Shown: positions 41,639 to 51,609 of the stretch, one piece after another | How the letters are laid out: every line of letters begins with the position of its first letter | How positions within the stretch are numbered: the stretch's first letter is position 1 | DNA from: Ruminococcus sp. | Lineage (GTDB): Bacteria > Bacillota > Clostridia > Oscillospirales > Ruminococcaceae | Direction of reading: 5' to 3' | Assembly (NCBI GenBank): GCA_017462565.1 | Contig: JAFTQW010000054.1 | Coordinates: 25,875 to 89,874 of the forward strand | DNA: 64,000 nt | The notes under the pieces: model-generated | What the model saw: only the letters and a program-made list of their open reading frames with translations | What the model was told of the DNA's origin: nothing | Database searches by the model: none | Program-made: the position numbers and the translations under genes

Positions 41639-43011
41639 ATGAACAGTAAAAGAGACCGATATAAAAGATGTATCACTTTCGGCGCTGCATTACTGCTTAT
41701 GGCTGTTCTTACCGGATTTTTTGCATATGTCTGGTACAAATACTACAGCGACGCAATAATTCTTCCCTATTACAGGCGTGGAAACTGGGTGCTTATAGGA
41801 ATATACTGTCTGCTTGTAGCCTTGTTTTTCAAGGCTTACGGCGGATTCAAGCTCGGATATCTTAAAAAAACGGATATGCTTTTTTCACAGCTCATTTCGA
41901 TGTTCTGCGTAAATACGGTGACGTTTTTTATGATAAGCCTCATCGGACGCCATTTTATGGACGCAGTTCCCCTGATATTGCTTACTTTCGTCGATTTCGG
42001 CTTTATTGCCGTCTGGACTGTTATTACAGGAAAGCTCTATTTCATCATATATCCGCCGAGAAAGCTGATAATTCTTTACGGAAGCCGTCAGGCGGCGGCG
42101 CTTGTAATGAAAATGAGCCAGAGAGTAGATAAATATATGATCTGCGAATCCGTAAGCATTACGGAAGACAGCGAAAAAATAAAAGAGCAGATTCTTAAAT
42201 ACGAGGGAGTCATCATATGCGATATACCGGCGGAAATGCGGAACGATTATATTAAATTCTGCTTTGAAAAGTCGATAAGAGCGTATATTGCTCCGAAAAT
42301 CTCCGATATTATTATAAGAGGTGCGGACGATATAAGGCTTTTCGATACTCCGCTTCTGCTCTGCCGCAACTACGGCCTTGATTTTGAAGATCGGTTCATC
42401 AAGAGAACCTTCGATATAATTTTCTCGCTTATAGCCGTTATTCCGGCTCTTCCGTTTATGGCGGCTTCGGCGATCGCTGTTAAGCTGTATGACGGCGGTC
42501 CGGTTATCTATAAGCAGAAAAGACTTACCGCAGAGGGCAGGGAATTCTACGTTTATAAGTTCAGAAGCATGATCGTCGACGCTGAAAAGGACGGCAAGCC
42601 TAAGCTCGCTTCCGATGAGGACAGCCGAATTACTCCCGTCGGAAAGGTTCTGAGAAAATTCCGGCTGGACGAGCTTCCTCAGCTCTTCAATATCCTGAAG
42701 GGCGATATGTCGGTAGTCGGGCCAAGACCTGAACGTCCGGAGCTTACGGAAGAATATAAAAAGCAGATGCCCGAATTTGAGTACAGACTTAAAGTCAAGG
42801 CAGGTTTAACAGGCTATGCGCAGGTTACGGGAGTTTACGATACAACTCCGTATGATAAGCTGAAAATGGATCTTATGTATATCGAAAATTATTCGATAAT
42901 ACTGGATATCCAGATAATTTTAATGACACTGAAAACAATGCTTTTTCCGGGAAAAACCAATGCGGAGACCGAAGAGAGCATTTTAGGCTCAAGAAAAGAG
43001 GAAAATGATAA

Positions 43012-43015
<4 letters not shown>
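41639..43015 (+). CDS. Polyisoprenyl-phosphate sugar-1-phosphate transferase (priming enzyme)
   Basis: A 458-residue WbaP/WcaJ-type protein that loads the first sugar phosphate onto undecaprenyl phosphate for exopolysaccharide synthesis. It has four predicted N-terminal membrane helices (about 12-140), a nucleotide-binding-like middle domain (about 145-250), then a membrane hairpin and the catalytic C-terminus with KRTFDIIFSL, VIYKQKRLTAEG, YKFRSMIVDAEKDG, RLDELPQLFNILKGDMSVVG and PRPERPE. The ATG at 41639 is the first one after the leader hairpin. An in-frame extension back to 41477 encodes hairpin sequence of odd composition and is judged non-coding. The next gene overlaps by four bases. 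Confidence 0.88.
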
Positions 43016-45128
<2,113 letters not shown>

Positions 45129-45129
45129 C

Positions 45130-45898
45130 ACCTGATAACAGGATTCCAAAGGGTGATTCAACCCTTTGGCAGGGTGCAGGGACAGCGTCCCTGACGGGGT
45201 AACGGGGCAGAGCCCCGAAAGGACAGCGTGAGGAAAAATAAATGAAATTAAAATTTTCCTGCCGCTAAAAGCTGTGCCCGAACATATTTCACGCTGTCCG
45301 TAAAGTAAGGGAGCAGAGCGCAGCGCATGCGAACGTACGGTTTATTAAGACTCTCATCAGTGATTCCTTAAGTGTACGTATTATTTTGCTCATAGTAAAT
45401 TTATGGCGTGTTCGCTCTGCGCTCACAAGAACAGCAGAAATGAAACCGGTAGTTTGGCGGACAGCGTGAAATATGTTTTTCTATAATTTTTAGCAGTGGG
45501 GAATTTTAATTTCATTTATTCCATTCACGCTGTCTTTCCGGTGCTCTGCCCCGATACCCCGTCAGGGACGCTGTCCCTGAACCCCGCCAAAGGGTTATTC
45601 AACCCTTTGGAAACCCCTTATTATATTGTAACCCACGAGCGATGTGTTCTGATACCCTTTATCGGAAGTAACTCCGTGATCGGGTGCAGCGTCACGCTGC
45701 CTTTTGGAAACCCATAATTATATTAAACCATGAGCGATGTGTTTTGAAATCTTTTGTGGGAAGTAACTTCGTGATTGGATGCAGCGTCACGCTGCCTTCT
45801 GGAATCCCCTTATTATATTGTAACCCACGAGCGATGTGTTCTGATATCTTTTATCGGAAGTAACTCCGTGATCGGGTGCAGCGTCACGCTGCTTAAAT
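45130..45898. repeat. Interspersed palindromic mosaic repeat, locus 13 (long composite)
   Basis: About 770 bp inside the polysaccharide cluster. It has CCAAAGGGTGATTCAACCCTTTGG, GGGACAGCGTCCC, GGGGCAGAGCCCC, GGACAGCGTGAGG against TTCACGCTGTC, the TGTTCGCTCTGCGCTCACAA unit and GGGACGCTGTCCC. Three successive copies of the GAGCGATGTGTT...GATCGGGTGCAGCGTCACGC unit follow (ending near 45700, 45796 and 45893). The left part is nearly the same composite as locus 11. Confidence 0.88.
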
Positions 45899-45926
45899 TT
45901 GAGTGAATTTTGAGGTACGAGGAAGT

Positions 45927-47072
45927 ATGAAAATAACATTTGACGCAATTCCGCTTATTGCCGACAAAATAACCGGAATAGGCTGGTGCGAAGCCGGACA
46001 GACTATGAAGCTCGCCGAGCTTCATCCGGAGCATGAATTTGAATACAGCTTCTTTTCGGGAAAGGACCGCAGAGCTGTAAAAAGCATCCGGCAGTTTTCC
46101 GGCAGAAAAATCAAACTTAATGTATCATATTTTCCGAAAAAAATTTACAGAGCCGCTTCGGCTCTTCTTCCCGTTCCCTATAGTCTCTTTTTTGGAAAAA
46201 ATTCCGATATAACGCATTTTTTCAACTATATCGTTCCCCCCGGAGTAAAGGGAAAAACCGTTGTTACCGTTCATGATATGGTTTATAAGGCTTTTCCCGA
46301 AACAGTCAGAAGAAGAACTAAGCTTATGCTTAATATCGGTCTGAAAAGGTCGATGAAGCGAGCCGATATTATCGTTACGGATTCAGAGTTTTCAAAATCG
46401 GAGATAGTTAAATATTTTCCACAGCATAAAAATAAAATAAGAGTTGTTCCGTGCGGAGTGGATTTGCAGAAATTTTATCCGTGCAACGACGAAAAACGTA
46501 TCGCCGAAGTAAAAAAATCTCTCGGAATATCCGGAGATTATTTTCTTTATCTCGGAACGATAGAGCCGAGAAAAAATCTCGAAAGGCTTATAAAAGCTTA
46601 TGCGCTGTTCGTGAAAAAAGTCGGAAAGGACGCTCCGCTGCTCGTTCTTGCAGGAGGCAAGGGCTGGCTTTACAGCGGAATTTTTGAAAAAGTAAAATCG
46701 CTCGGACTTGAAAAGAAAGTCGTTTTCACCAAATATATTCCCTCCGAGGACATGAATCCACTTATGTGCGGAGCTATGGCATTTGTTTTTCCGTCGCTTT
46801 ACGAGGGATTCGGTATGCCGCCGCTTGAGGCTATGGCTTGCGGAGTTCCGGTTCTTTCTTCCGGAGAAGCCTCGCTGCCTGAAGTGACGGGCGACTGCGC
46901 TCTGATATGCGACGCCTACTCTGCAAAAAGTATTGCCGGAGGTCTTTATCGGCTTTATTCTGACGAAAAGCTGCGGAAACAGCTCAGTTACAAAGGTCTT
47001 GAAAGAGCGAAGCAATTCAGTTGGGAGGAATCGGCGCAGGCGCTTTATAATGTGTATGAGGAGCTGATGTGA
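45927..47072 (+). CDS. GT4-family glycosyltransferase
   Basis: A 381-residue cytoplasmic or membrane-associated retaining glycosyltransferase of GT-B fold. The N-terminal half contains VVTVHDMVYKAFPETVRRR and IIVTDSEFSKSEIVKYF. The C-terminal nucleotide-sugar domain has YLGTIEPRKNLERLI and the signature PSLYEGFGMPPLEAMACGVP with the two Glu residues. It likely adds a mannosyl or rhamnosyl unit from the GDP sugars made by this cluster. The start is ATG 45927 after ACGAGGAAGT; the GTG at 45903 lies too close to the repeat. It overlaps the next gene by one base. Confidence 0.88.
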   Translation: MKITFDAIPLIADKITGIGWCEAGQTMKLAELHPEHEFEYSFFSGKDRRAVKSIRQFSGRKIKLNVSYFPKKIYRAASALLPVPYSLFFGKNSDITHFFNYIVPPGVKGKTVVTVHDMVYKAFPETVRRRTKLMLNIGLKRSMKRADIIVTDSEFSKSEIVKYFPQHKNKIRVVPCGVDLQKFYPCNDEKRIAEVKKSLGISGDYFLYLGTIEPRKNLERLIKAYALFVKKVGKDAPLLVLAGGKGWLYSGIFEKVKSLGLEKKVVFTKYIPSEDMNPLMCGAMAFVFPSLYEGFGMPPLEAMACGVPVLSSGEASLPEVTGDCALICDAYSAKSIAGGLYRLYSDEKLRKQLSYKGLERAKQFSWEESAQALYNVYEELM

Positions 47073-48202
47073 TGAGCCGCAGACTCAGAGTTCTTGAGGT
47101 AAATAAGGCTTATTATCCGCATATCGGCGGAATAGAAACTCTTGTGAAGCAGTATTCGCAGGAGCTGGGGACTGTCTGTAATGCGGACGTTAAAACTCTT
47201 GTCTGCCGTGACGGACGAGGAAAAACAACCCGTGAGAAGCTGGATGGAGTAAAGCTCACCCGTGCAGGAAGTCTCGGAACTTATTTTTCGTGTCCCCTTT
47301 CGTTTTCGTTTATCCGTCTTTTCAGAAAAATGACGGAAGAAGCCGATGTGGTTCATATCCACGTTCCTTTTCCGCTTGCGGACGCCGCTCTTCTTCTTTC
47401 GGGATTTAAGGGAAGAGTTGTCGTTTCGTGGCACAGCGACGTTGTGAAGCAGAAAAAGCTGATGACGTTTTACAAGCCGTTCATGATGAAGCTTCTTAAA
47501 CGTGCAGACTGTATTATAACCGCTACAAAAGGTCATATAGACGGTTCGGATTATCTTCCCGGTTTCAGAAGAAAATGCAGGATCGTTCCGTACGGCATAA
47601 CTCCTGAGGATTATCTCTTGGTCGAAAGAAGTCCGTTTCTTACAGGCAGGCTTAATGATAAGAAAAATATCAAGGTCTTTTTCACGGGCAGGCTCGTTTA
47701 CTATAAGGGAGTCGATATTCTGCTGAAAGCTTTCACTATGACCGAAAACTGCGAGCTTTTTATTGCCGGAACAGGCGAAATGGAGCAGGAGCTGAAGGTT
47801 TTTGCTAAACGTAATAATATCGGAAAAAAAGTGCATTTTCTCGGATTTCTTCCCGATAATGAACTGAAACAGGCTTATGCGGACTGCGATATTTTTGTAC
47901 TTCCGTCGGTCGCAAAGAGCGAAGCGTTCGGGATAGTTCAGCTTGAAGCGATGGTTTACGGCAAGCCTGTCATAAATACCAAGCTGCCGTCGGGAGTTCC
48001 TTATGTCAGCGTTCACGGAAAAACCGGACTGACCGTTCCGCCGTCTGACGCAAAGGCTCTTGCGGAAGCGATAAATACTCTTGCCGCTGATGAAAAAATG
48101 CGTGAGAGCTTTGGAAAAGCGGCTGCTGAAAGGGTTATGACGGAGTTCAGCGAGAAAAACGTTATCAGAAAATTATACGGAATTTTATCAGAAAATCTCT
48201 GA
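47072..48202 (+). CDS. GT4-family glycosyltransferase
   Basis: 376 residues, GT-B fold. The N-terminus has NKAYYPHIGGIETLVKQYSQ, and the acceptor half has VVHIHVPFPLADAAL and VVSWHSDVVKQKKL. The donor half has FFTGRLVYYKGVDILLKAF, IAGTGEMEQELK and LPSVAKSEAFGIVQLEAM with the EX7E-type pair. It resembles rhamnosyl- or mannosyltransferases of capsule and O-antigen clusters. The ATG overlaps the TGA of the preceding gene (GTGATGA context), with GAGGAG upstream. A GTG three bases earlier is an alternative start. Confidence 0.88.
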   Translation: MSRRLRVLEVNKAYYPHIGGIETLVKQYSQELGTVCNADVKTLVCRDGRGKTTREKLDGVKLTRAGSLGTYFSCPLSFSFIRLFRKMTEEADVVHIHVPFPLADAALLLSGFKGRVVVSWHSDVVKQKKLMTFYKPFMMKLLKRADCIITATKGHIDGSDYLPGFRRKCRIVPYGITPEDYLLVERSPFLTGRLNDKKNIKVFFTGRLVYYKGVDILLKAFTMTENCELFIAGTGEMEQELKVFAKRNNIGKKVHFLGFLPDNELKQAYADCDIFVLPSVAKSEAFGIVQLEAMVYGKPVINTKLPSGVPYVSVHGKTGLTVPPSDAKALAEAINTLAADEKMRESFGKAAAERVMTEFSEKNVIRKLYGILSENL

Positions 48203-48222
48203 AACTGAAAGGAGAACCGTAA

Positions 48223-49158
48223 ATGAAAGCTCTTATTATAGGCGGAGCAGGCTTCGTCGGCGGTTATCTTATAAAGGAACTTGCCGATTCCGGCTGGGAT
48301 GTTCATGCGACCTGCCTTGAAAATGAAAAAATTACCGAAAAATGCTCGGTTCATAAGCTGAATATCCTCGAGGAAGACGATATAAAGCCTCTTCTTGATG
48401 AGATAATGCCCGATGTTGTTTATCATCTTGCGGCACAGAGTTCTGTTTCTGTTTCATGGAAAAAACCTCAGCTTACCGCCGAAATAAACGTTATCGGAAC
48501 TATAAATGTTCTTGAAGCAGTCAGGGATTCTCAGAAAAAGGATATACGTCTTATTCTTATAGGTTCGGGCGAGGAATACGGCTTTATAAGAGACGGAGCT
48601 TGTCCGCTTTCAGAGGAAGAGAAGCTTGATCCGGGAAATATTTATGCCGCAACAAAGGCTTGTCAGGGAATGCTCGGCGAAATTTACGCAAGGGCGTATA
48701 AAATGGATATCATCATGGTTCGTGCATTCAATCATTCCGGGCCGCAGCAGGCTCCGATGTTTGTTATTTCCGATTTCTGCCGTCAGATAGCGGTTATCGA
48801 AAAGGGAGAATCGCCTGCGGAGATGATGGTCGGAAATTTGTCGGCAAAGCGTGATTTCACCGATGTCCGTGACGTTGTAAGAGCATACAGGCTCCTTGCG
48901 GAAAAGGGCGTAAGCGGAAGAGTTTACAATGTCGGCAGGGGAAAAGCGGTTGAGATACAGTTTATTCTCGATACTGCTCTTGGATTGGCAAAATTGCCGA
49001 TAGAGGTCAAAAAAGATCCGGCAAGAATGAGAGCTTCGGATATTCCGCTGATTGAGCCGGATGTTTCTCGTATTGCAGAGGACACAGGCTGGAAAGCCGA
49101 GATCTCGATGGAGCAGACTATTGAAGATACGCTGAATTACTGGAGAGAAAATCTGTAA
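48223..49158 (+). CDS. rmd: GDP-6-deoxy-D-mannose reductase (GDP-D-rhamnose synthase)
   Basis: A 311-residue extended short-chain dehydrogenase with GGAGFVGGYL (7-16), IGSGEEYG, catalytic IYAATKACQ and the Rmd-like block RAFNHSGPQQAPMFVISDF followed by GNLSAKRDFTDVRDVVRAY. Rmd reduces GDP-4-keto-6-deoxymannose, the Gmd product, to GDP-D-rhamnose. The related Fcl/WcaG makes GDP-L-fucose and additionally epimerises. The block above favours Rmd, with the residual doubt that these families are close. AAAGGAGAACCGTAA precedes the ATG, 20 nt after the glycosyltransferase. Confidence 0.87.
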   Translation: MKALIIGGAGFVGGYLIKELADSGWDVHATCLENEKITEKCSVHKLNILEEDDIKPLLDEIMPDVVYHLAAQSSVSVSWKKPQLTAEINVIGTINVLEAVRDSQKKDIRLILIGSGEEYGFIRDGACPLSEEEKLDPGNIYAATKACQGMLGEIYARAYKMDIIMVRAFNHSGPQQAPMFVISDFCRQIAVIEKGESPAEMMVGNLSAKRDFTDVRDVVRAYRLLAEKGVSGRVYNVGRGKAVEIQFILDTALGLAKLPIEVKKDPARMRASDIPLIEPDVSRIAEDTGWKAEISMEQTIEDTLNYWRENL

Positions 49159-49183
49159 ACAGAAAATTTCAGGGGTGATGAAA

Positions 49184-49528
49184 ATGGCTGATACAAGACT
49201 TACAAATGAATTAATGAGAACCTTTGACGGTCATGAAAAAATCGGAACATTCAAAGCCGGAGAAAAATTGACCGAATTTGGCGAAAGACAGAACGAAGCG
49301 AACGAGGCTCTTGCGGCTAACGTGAACAGTCTTATAAAAAGAGTTTGCGCTTTAGAGGATAAACAGGAGAAAAACAACGAAATAATGCGGAAAATAGCCG
49401 GCGAGCTTAATGCGTTCAAGAAAGAGCTCGACAGAGTCCGTCTTAACGAAAAGCTTAATTCTTCCGCTATCGAACGCTTTAACAACGCTTTAAGACTTTC
49501 AGGCGGAGCAGAGGACGCTTCCGAATAA
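49184..49528 (+). CDS. Coiled-coil protein of unknown function
   Basis: A 114-residue hydrophilic protein with a strongly helical heptad-like middle (about 45-95; VNSLIKRVCALEDKQEKNNE and MRKIAGELNAFKKELDRVRL). No signal or membrane segment is seen. AGGGGTGATGAAA precedes the ATG at 49184; the nearby GTG and ATG at 49175 and 49178 overlap the Shine-Dalgarno. It is the last gene behind the polysaccharide cluster, 25 nt after rmd, and ends just before the ATP synthase promoter. It could be a cytoplasmic regulator or a length-control factor, but nothing specific supports that. Confidence 0.65.
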   Translation: MADTRLTNELMRTFDGHEKIGTFKAGEKLTEFGERQNEANEALAANVNSLIKRVCALEDKQEKNNEIMRKIAGELNAFKKELDRVRLNEKLNSSAIERFNNALRLSGGAEDASE

Positions 49529-49568
49529 AAGATGACGAAAATGTTATGTGAAATTTTTCGTTAAACTC

Positions 49569-49597
49569 TTGACAAAGTTTGAGTTTTGTTATATTAT
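49569..49597 (+). promoter_or_regulatory. ATP synthase operon promoter
   Basis: TTGACA (49569-49574), 17-nt spacer, TATTAT (49592-49597). Predicted start near 49604, about 88 nt before atpB. Confidence 0.75.
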
Positions 49598-49636
49598 ATT
49601 AGTGTGGAAAAAAATTCCGCAAATTCTGATTGAATC

Positions 49637-49669
49637 AACGGAGATTTATTATCTCCGTTTTATTATTTG
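49637..49669 (+). terminator. Terminator-like hairpin in the atpB leader (possible attenuator)
   Basis: AACGGAGAT (49637-49645) and ATCTCCGTT (49651-49659) form a perfect 9-bp stem with a TTATT loop, followed by TTATTATTT. It lies downstream of the promoter and 22 nt before atpB, so it would act on the operon transcript itself. Confidence 0.5.
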
Positions 49670-49691
49670 ATATGAAAGAAGGTGTTACATT

Positions 49692-50381
49692 ATGAGCATT
49701 GCCGATAAGCTTCTTGAGGAGCTTGAATGCCGTGTAGCCTTTACTATACCGATTTTCGGCGGAATCCCCGTTCCGGAATCATGCGTTATGACATGGGGCA
49801 TCATGGCGGTTATCGTTCTGGCTTCGATACTGCTGGTAAGAAAGCTTAAAACCGTTCCTACCGGAGCGCAGTGTCTGCTTGAGATCGGAATAAATTGGAT
49901 GAATAATTTCTTCCTTGAAATTCTCGGGCCAAAGGGCAAAAAATATCTGCCTATCCTCGAAACGCTTCTTATTTATATAGGAATTTCTAATATGATAGGA
50001 ATTTTCGGGCTTCGTCCGCCAACGAAAGACCTCGGAGTTACCGCAACTCTTGCAATTTTTGCAATACTGCTTATCCAGATAAGCAGCGTTAAGGAGCGTG
50101 GCGGAAAGGGCTGGCTGCATAGCTTTGTAGAGCCTATGCCGCTTCTTATTCCTATCAATATCCTTGAACTTTTTATCAAGCCGCTTTCTCTTTGTATGCG
50201 ACTTTTCGGAAACGTTCTCGGAGCTTTTGTCGTTATGGAGCTTGTAAAGCTTGTTATACCGGTAGGCATACCGCTGGTTTTAAGCTTCTATTTCGATATT
50301 TTTGACGGCGCAATTCAGGCATATGTTTTCGTTTTCCTTACTTCGCTCTTCATGGCGGAGGCTATGGAATCGGAAGATTAA
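49692..50381 (+). CDS. atpB: F-type ATP synthase subunit a
   Basis: A 229-residue membrane subunit forming the proton half-channels next to the c ring. It has five to six hydrophobic segments. The essential Arg is Arg170 in PLSLCMRLFGNVLG, and the last helices contain FDIFDGAIQAYVFVFLTSLF. GAAAGAAGGTGTTACATT precedes the ATG. It is the first gene of the operon; no atpI is present upstream. The length is at the short end of the family. Confidence 0.95.
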   Translation: MSIADKLLEELECRVAFTIPIFGGIPVPESCVMTWGIMAVIVLASILLVRKLKTVPTGAQCLLEIGINWMNNFFLEILGPKGKKYLPILETLLIYIGISNMIGIFGLRPPTKDLGVTATLAIFAILLIQISSVKERGGKGWLHSFVEPMPLLIPINILELFIKPLSLCMRLFGNVLGAFVVMELVKLVIPVGIPLVLSFYFDIFDGAIQAYVFVFLTSLFMAEAMESED

Positions 50382-50400
50382 TCTCAGGAGGTAAAATATC

Positions 50401-50622
50401 ATGGGTTCAATCGCACTCGGAGCAGCTATAGCTGTTTTAACAGGCGCAGGAGCAGGAATCGGAATCGGTCTTGCAACATCGAAAGCCGCTGAAGCGATAG
50501 CACGTCAGCCGGAAGCAAAGGGCGATATAAACAAGGCTCTTCTTCTCGGATGCGCACTTGCAGAAGCAACTGCTATCTATGGTTTCGTTATCGCTATTCT
50601 TATTATCTTTTTCCTTAAATAA
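50401..50622 (+). CDS. atpE: F-type ATP synthase subunit c, first copy
   Basis: A 73-residue hairpin of two membrane helices joined by the polar loop ARQPEAKGDI. The ion-binding carboxylate is Glu55 in ALAEATAIYG. The helix 1 position that is Gln in sodium-type c subunits (GVGQG in Ilyobacter) is Ile here (GIGIG), and the Ser after the Glu is Ala, so proton coupling is favoured. The gene is followed 19 nt later by a second copy encoding the identical protein with the same CAGGAGGTAAAATATC ribosome site. Confidence 0.96.
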   Translation: MGSIALGAAIAVLTGAGAGIGIGLATSKAAEAIARQPEAKGDINKALLLGCALAEATAIYGFVIAILIIFFLK

Positions 50623-50641
50623 ATTCAGGAGGTAAAATATC

Positions 50642-50863
50642 ATGGGTTCAATCGCACTCGGAGCAGCTATAGCCGTTTTAACAGGCGCAGGAGCAGGAAT
50701 CGGAATCGGTCTTGCAACATCGAAGGCCGCTGAAGCGATAGCACGTCAGCCGGAGGCAAAGGGCGATATAAACAAGGCTCTTCTTCTTGGATGCGCACTC
50801 GCAGAAGCAACTGCTATCTACGGTTTCGTTATCGCTATTCTTATTATCTTTTTCCTGAAGTAA
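50642..50863 (+). CDS. atpE: F-type ATP synthase subunit c, second copy
   Basis: Encodes the same 73 residues as the copy at 50401. I count eight nucleotide differences over 222 bp, all synonymous (for example GCT/GCC, AAA/AAG, TAT/TAC). The upstream spacer and Shine-Dalgarno are identical. A duplication kept by purifying selection, or refreshed by gene conversion, would explain this. Two c genes raise c-subunit output, which suits the 8-15 copies needed per ring. Mosaic repeat locus 14 starts just after it. Confidence 0.96.
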   Translation: MGSIALGAAIAVLTGAGAGIGIGLATSKAAEAIARQPEAKGDINKALLLGCALAEATAIYGFVIAILIIFFLK

Positions 50864-50879
50864 TACATCAAAGACTTGC

Positions 50880-51075
50880 CATGCGGCTTTGCCAATGACG
50901 TCAACATTAGGCGATTTTGTATCCTGACCTGTTGCAAAAGAGTATTCAATCTATGGCTTTAGCCATAATTATTTCAAATACCATTGGTATTTGAAATAAT
51001 TAATACTGGGTTTCCAAAGGGTTGTATAACCCTTTGGCAGGGGTACGGGGACAGCGTCCCCGCTTAAATTGACGT
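50880..51075. repeat. Interspersed palindromic mosaic repeat, locus 14 (between atpE and atpF)
   Basis: Holds the GATTTTGTATCCTGACC-like segment, the inverted pair ATTATTTCAAATACC/GGTATTTGAAATAAT, GGGTTTCCAAAGGG, CCCTTTGGCAGGG and GGGGACAGCGTCCCC. It separates the c-subunit genes from the rest of the ATP synthase operon. In RNA it would make at least three hairpins. Confidence 0.87.
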
Positions 51076-51120
51076 TATTGTACGGTATTGCTTAAAATAA
51101 AAACGGAAGGATGCAATATT

Positions 51121-51609
51121 ATGCTGGATATTAATATCTGGAATTTTATATGGTCGGCAGTTAATATAATCATTCTTTTTATACTGCTGAAAATATTCCT
51201 TTTCAAGCCTATAAACAAAATCATGGACGAGCGTACACGTTCGATTCAGGAAGACATTGATTCCGCTAAAAAATCAAAGGAAGAGGCAGAATCCCTGAAA
51301 CAGGAGTATGCCGAGAATATAAGTGAAGCTAAGGCTGAGGCTCAGAAGATCATCATGAAGGCTCATGAGGACGCTGAAGCCGAAAAGGCTGTTATTCTGC
51401 AAAAATCTCAGGAAGAGGCAGATCAGCTTGTAAGCGACGCAAATAAGGCTATCGAAAGCAAGCGCAAAAGAGTTCTTGCTCAGGCGCAGACTCAGATTGC
51501 CGATCTTGCTATCGAAGCGGCTTCCAGGATAATCGGTGAAAATGTCGATGACGAAAAGAACCGTCGTCTTGTCGACGAGTTCCTTTCCGAAGAGGAGGGC
51601 GGCAAGTAA
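51121..51609 (+). CDS. atpF: F-type ATP synthase subunit b
   Basis: A 162-residue peripheral-stalk subunit: one N-terminal membrane helix (about 5-28; IWNFIWSAVNIIILFILLKI), the FKPINKIMDERTRSI dimer region, then a long charged coiled coil and a C-terminal delta-binding part. GGAAGGATGCAATATT precedes the ATG at 51121; the frame is open for eleven codons more, but they precede the ribosome site. Its TAA abuts the ATG of the delta/alpha gene with no gap. Confidence 0.95.
   Translation: MLDINIWNFIWSAVNIIILFILLKIFLFKPINKIMDERTRSIQEDIDSAKKSKEEAESLKQEYAENISEAKAEAQKIIMKAHEDAEAEKAVILQKSQEEADQLVSDANKAIESKRKRVLAQAQTQIADLAIEAASRIIGENVDDEKNRRLVDEFLSEEEGGK

Noticed and set aside
45496-45717. Open frames inside mosaic repeats (also 3346-3789, 32115-32348, 39654-39872, 54558-54782, 60466-60825)
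   Set aside because: Their translations recur only because the DNA modules recur (for example GCSVTLP from the GTGCAGCGTCACGC unit). They lack ribosome sites and conserved domains.
50401-50622. Sodium-coupled ATP synthase
   Set aside because: The c subunit lacks the helix 1 Gln and the Ser after the key Glu that mark sodium-type rings, so proton coupling is more likely.
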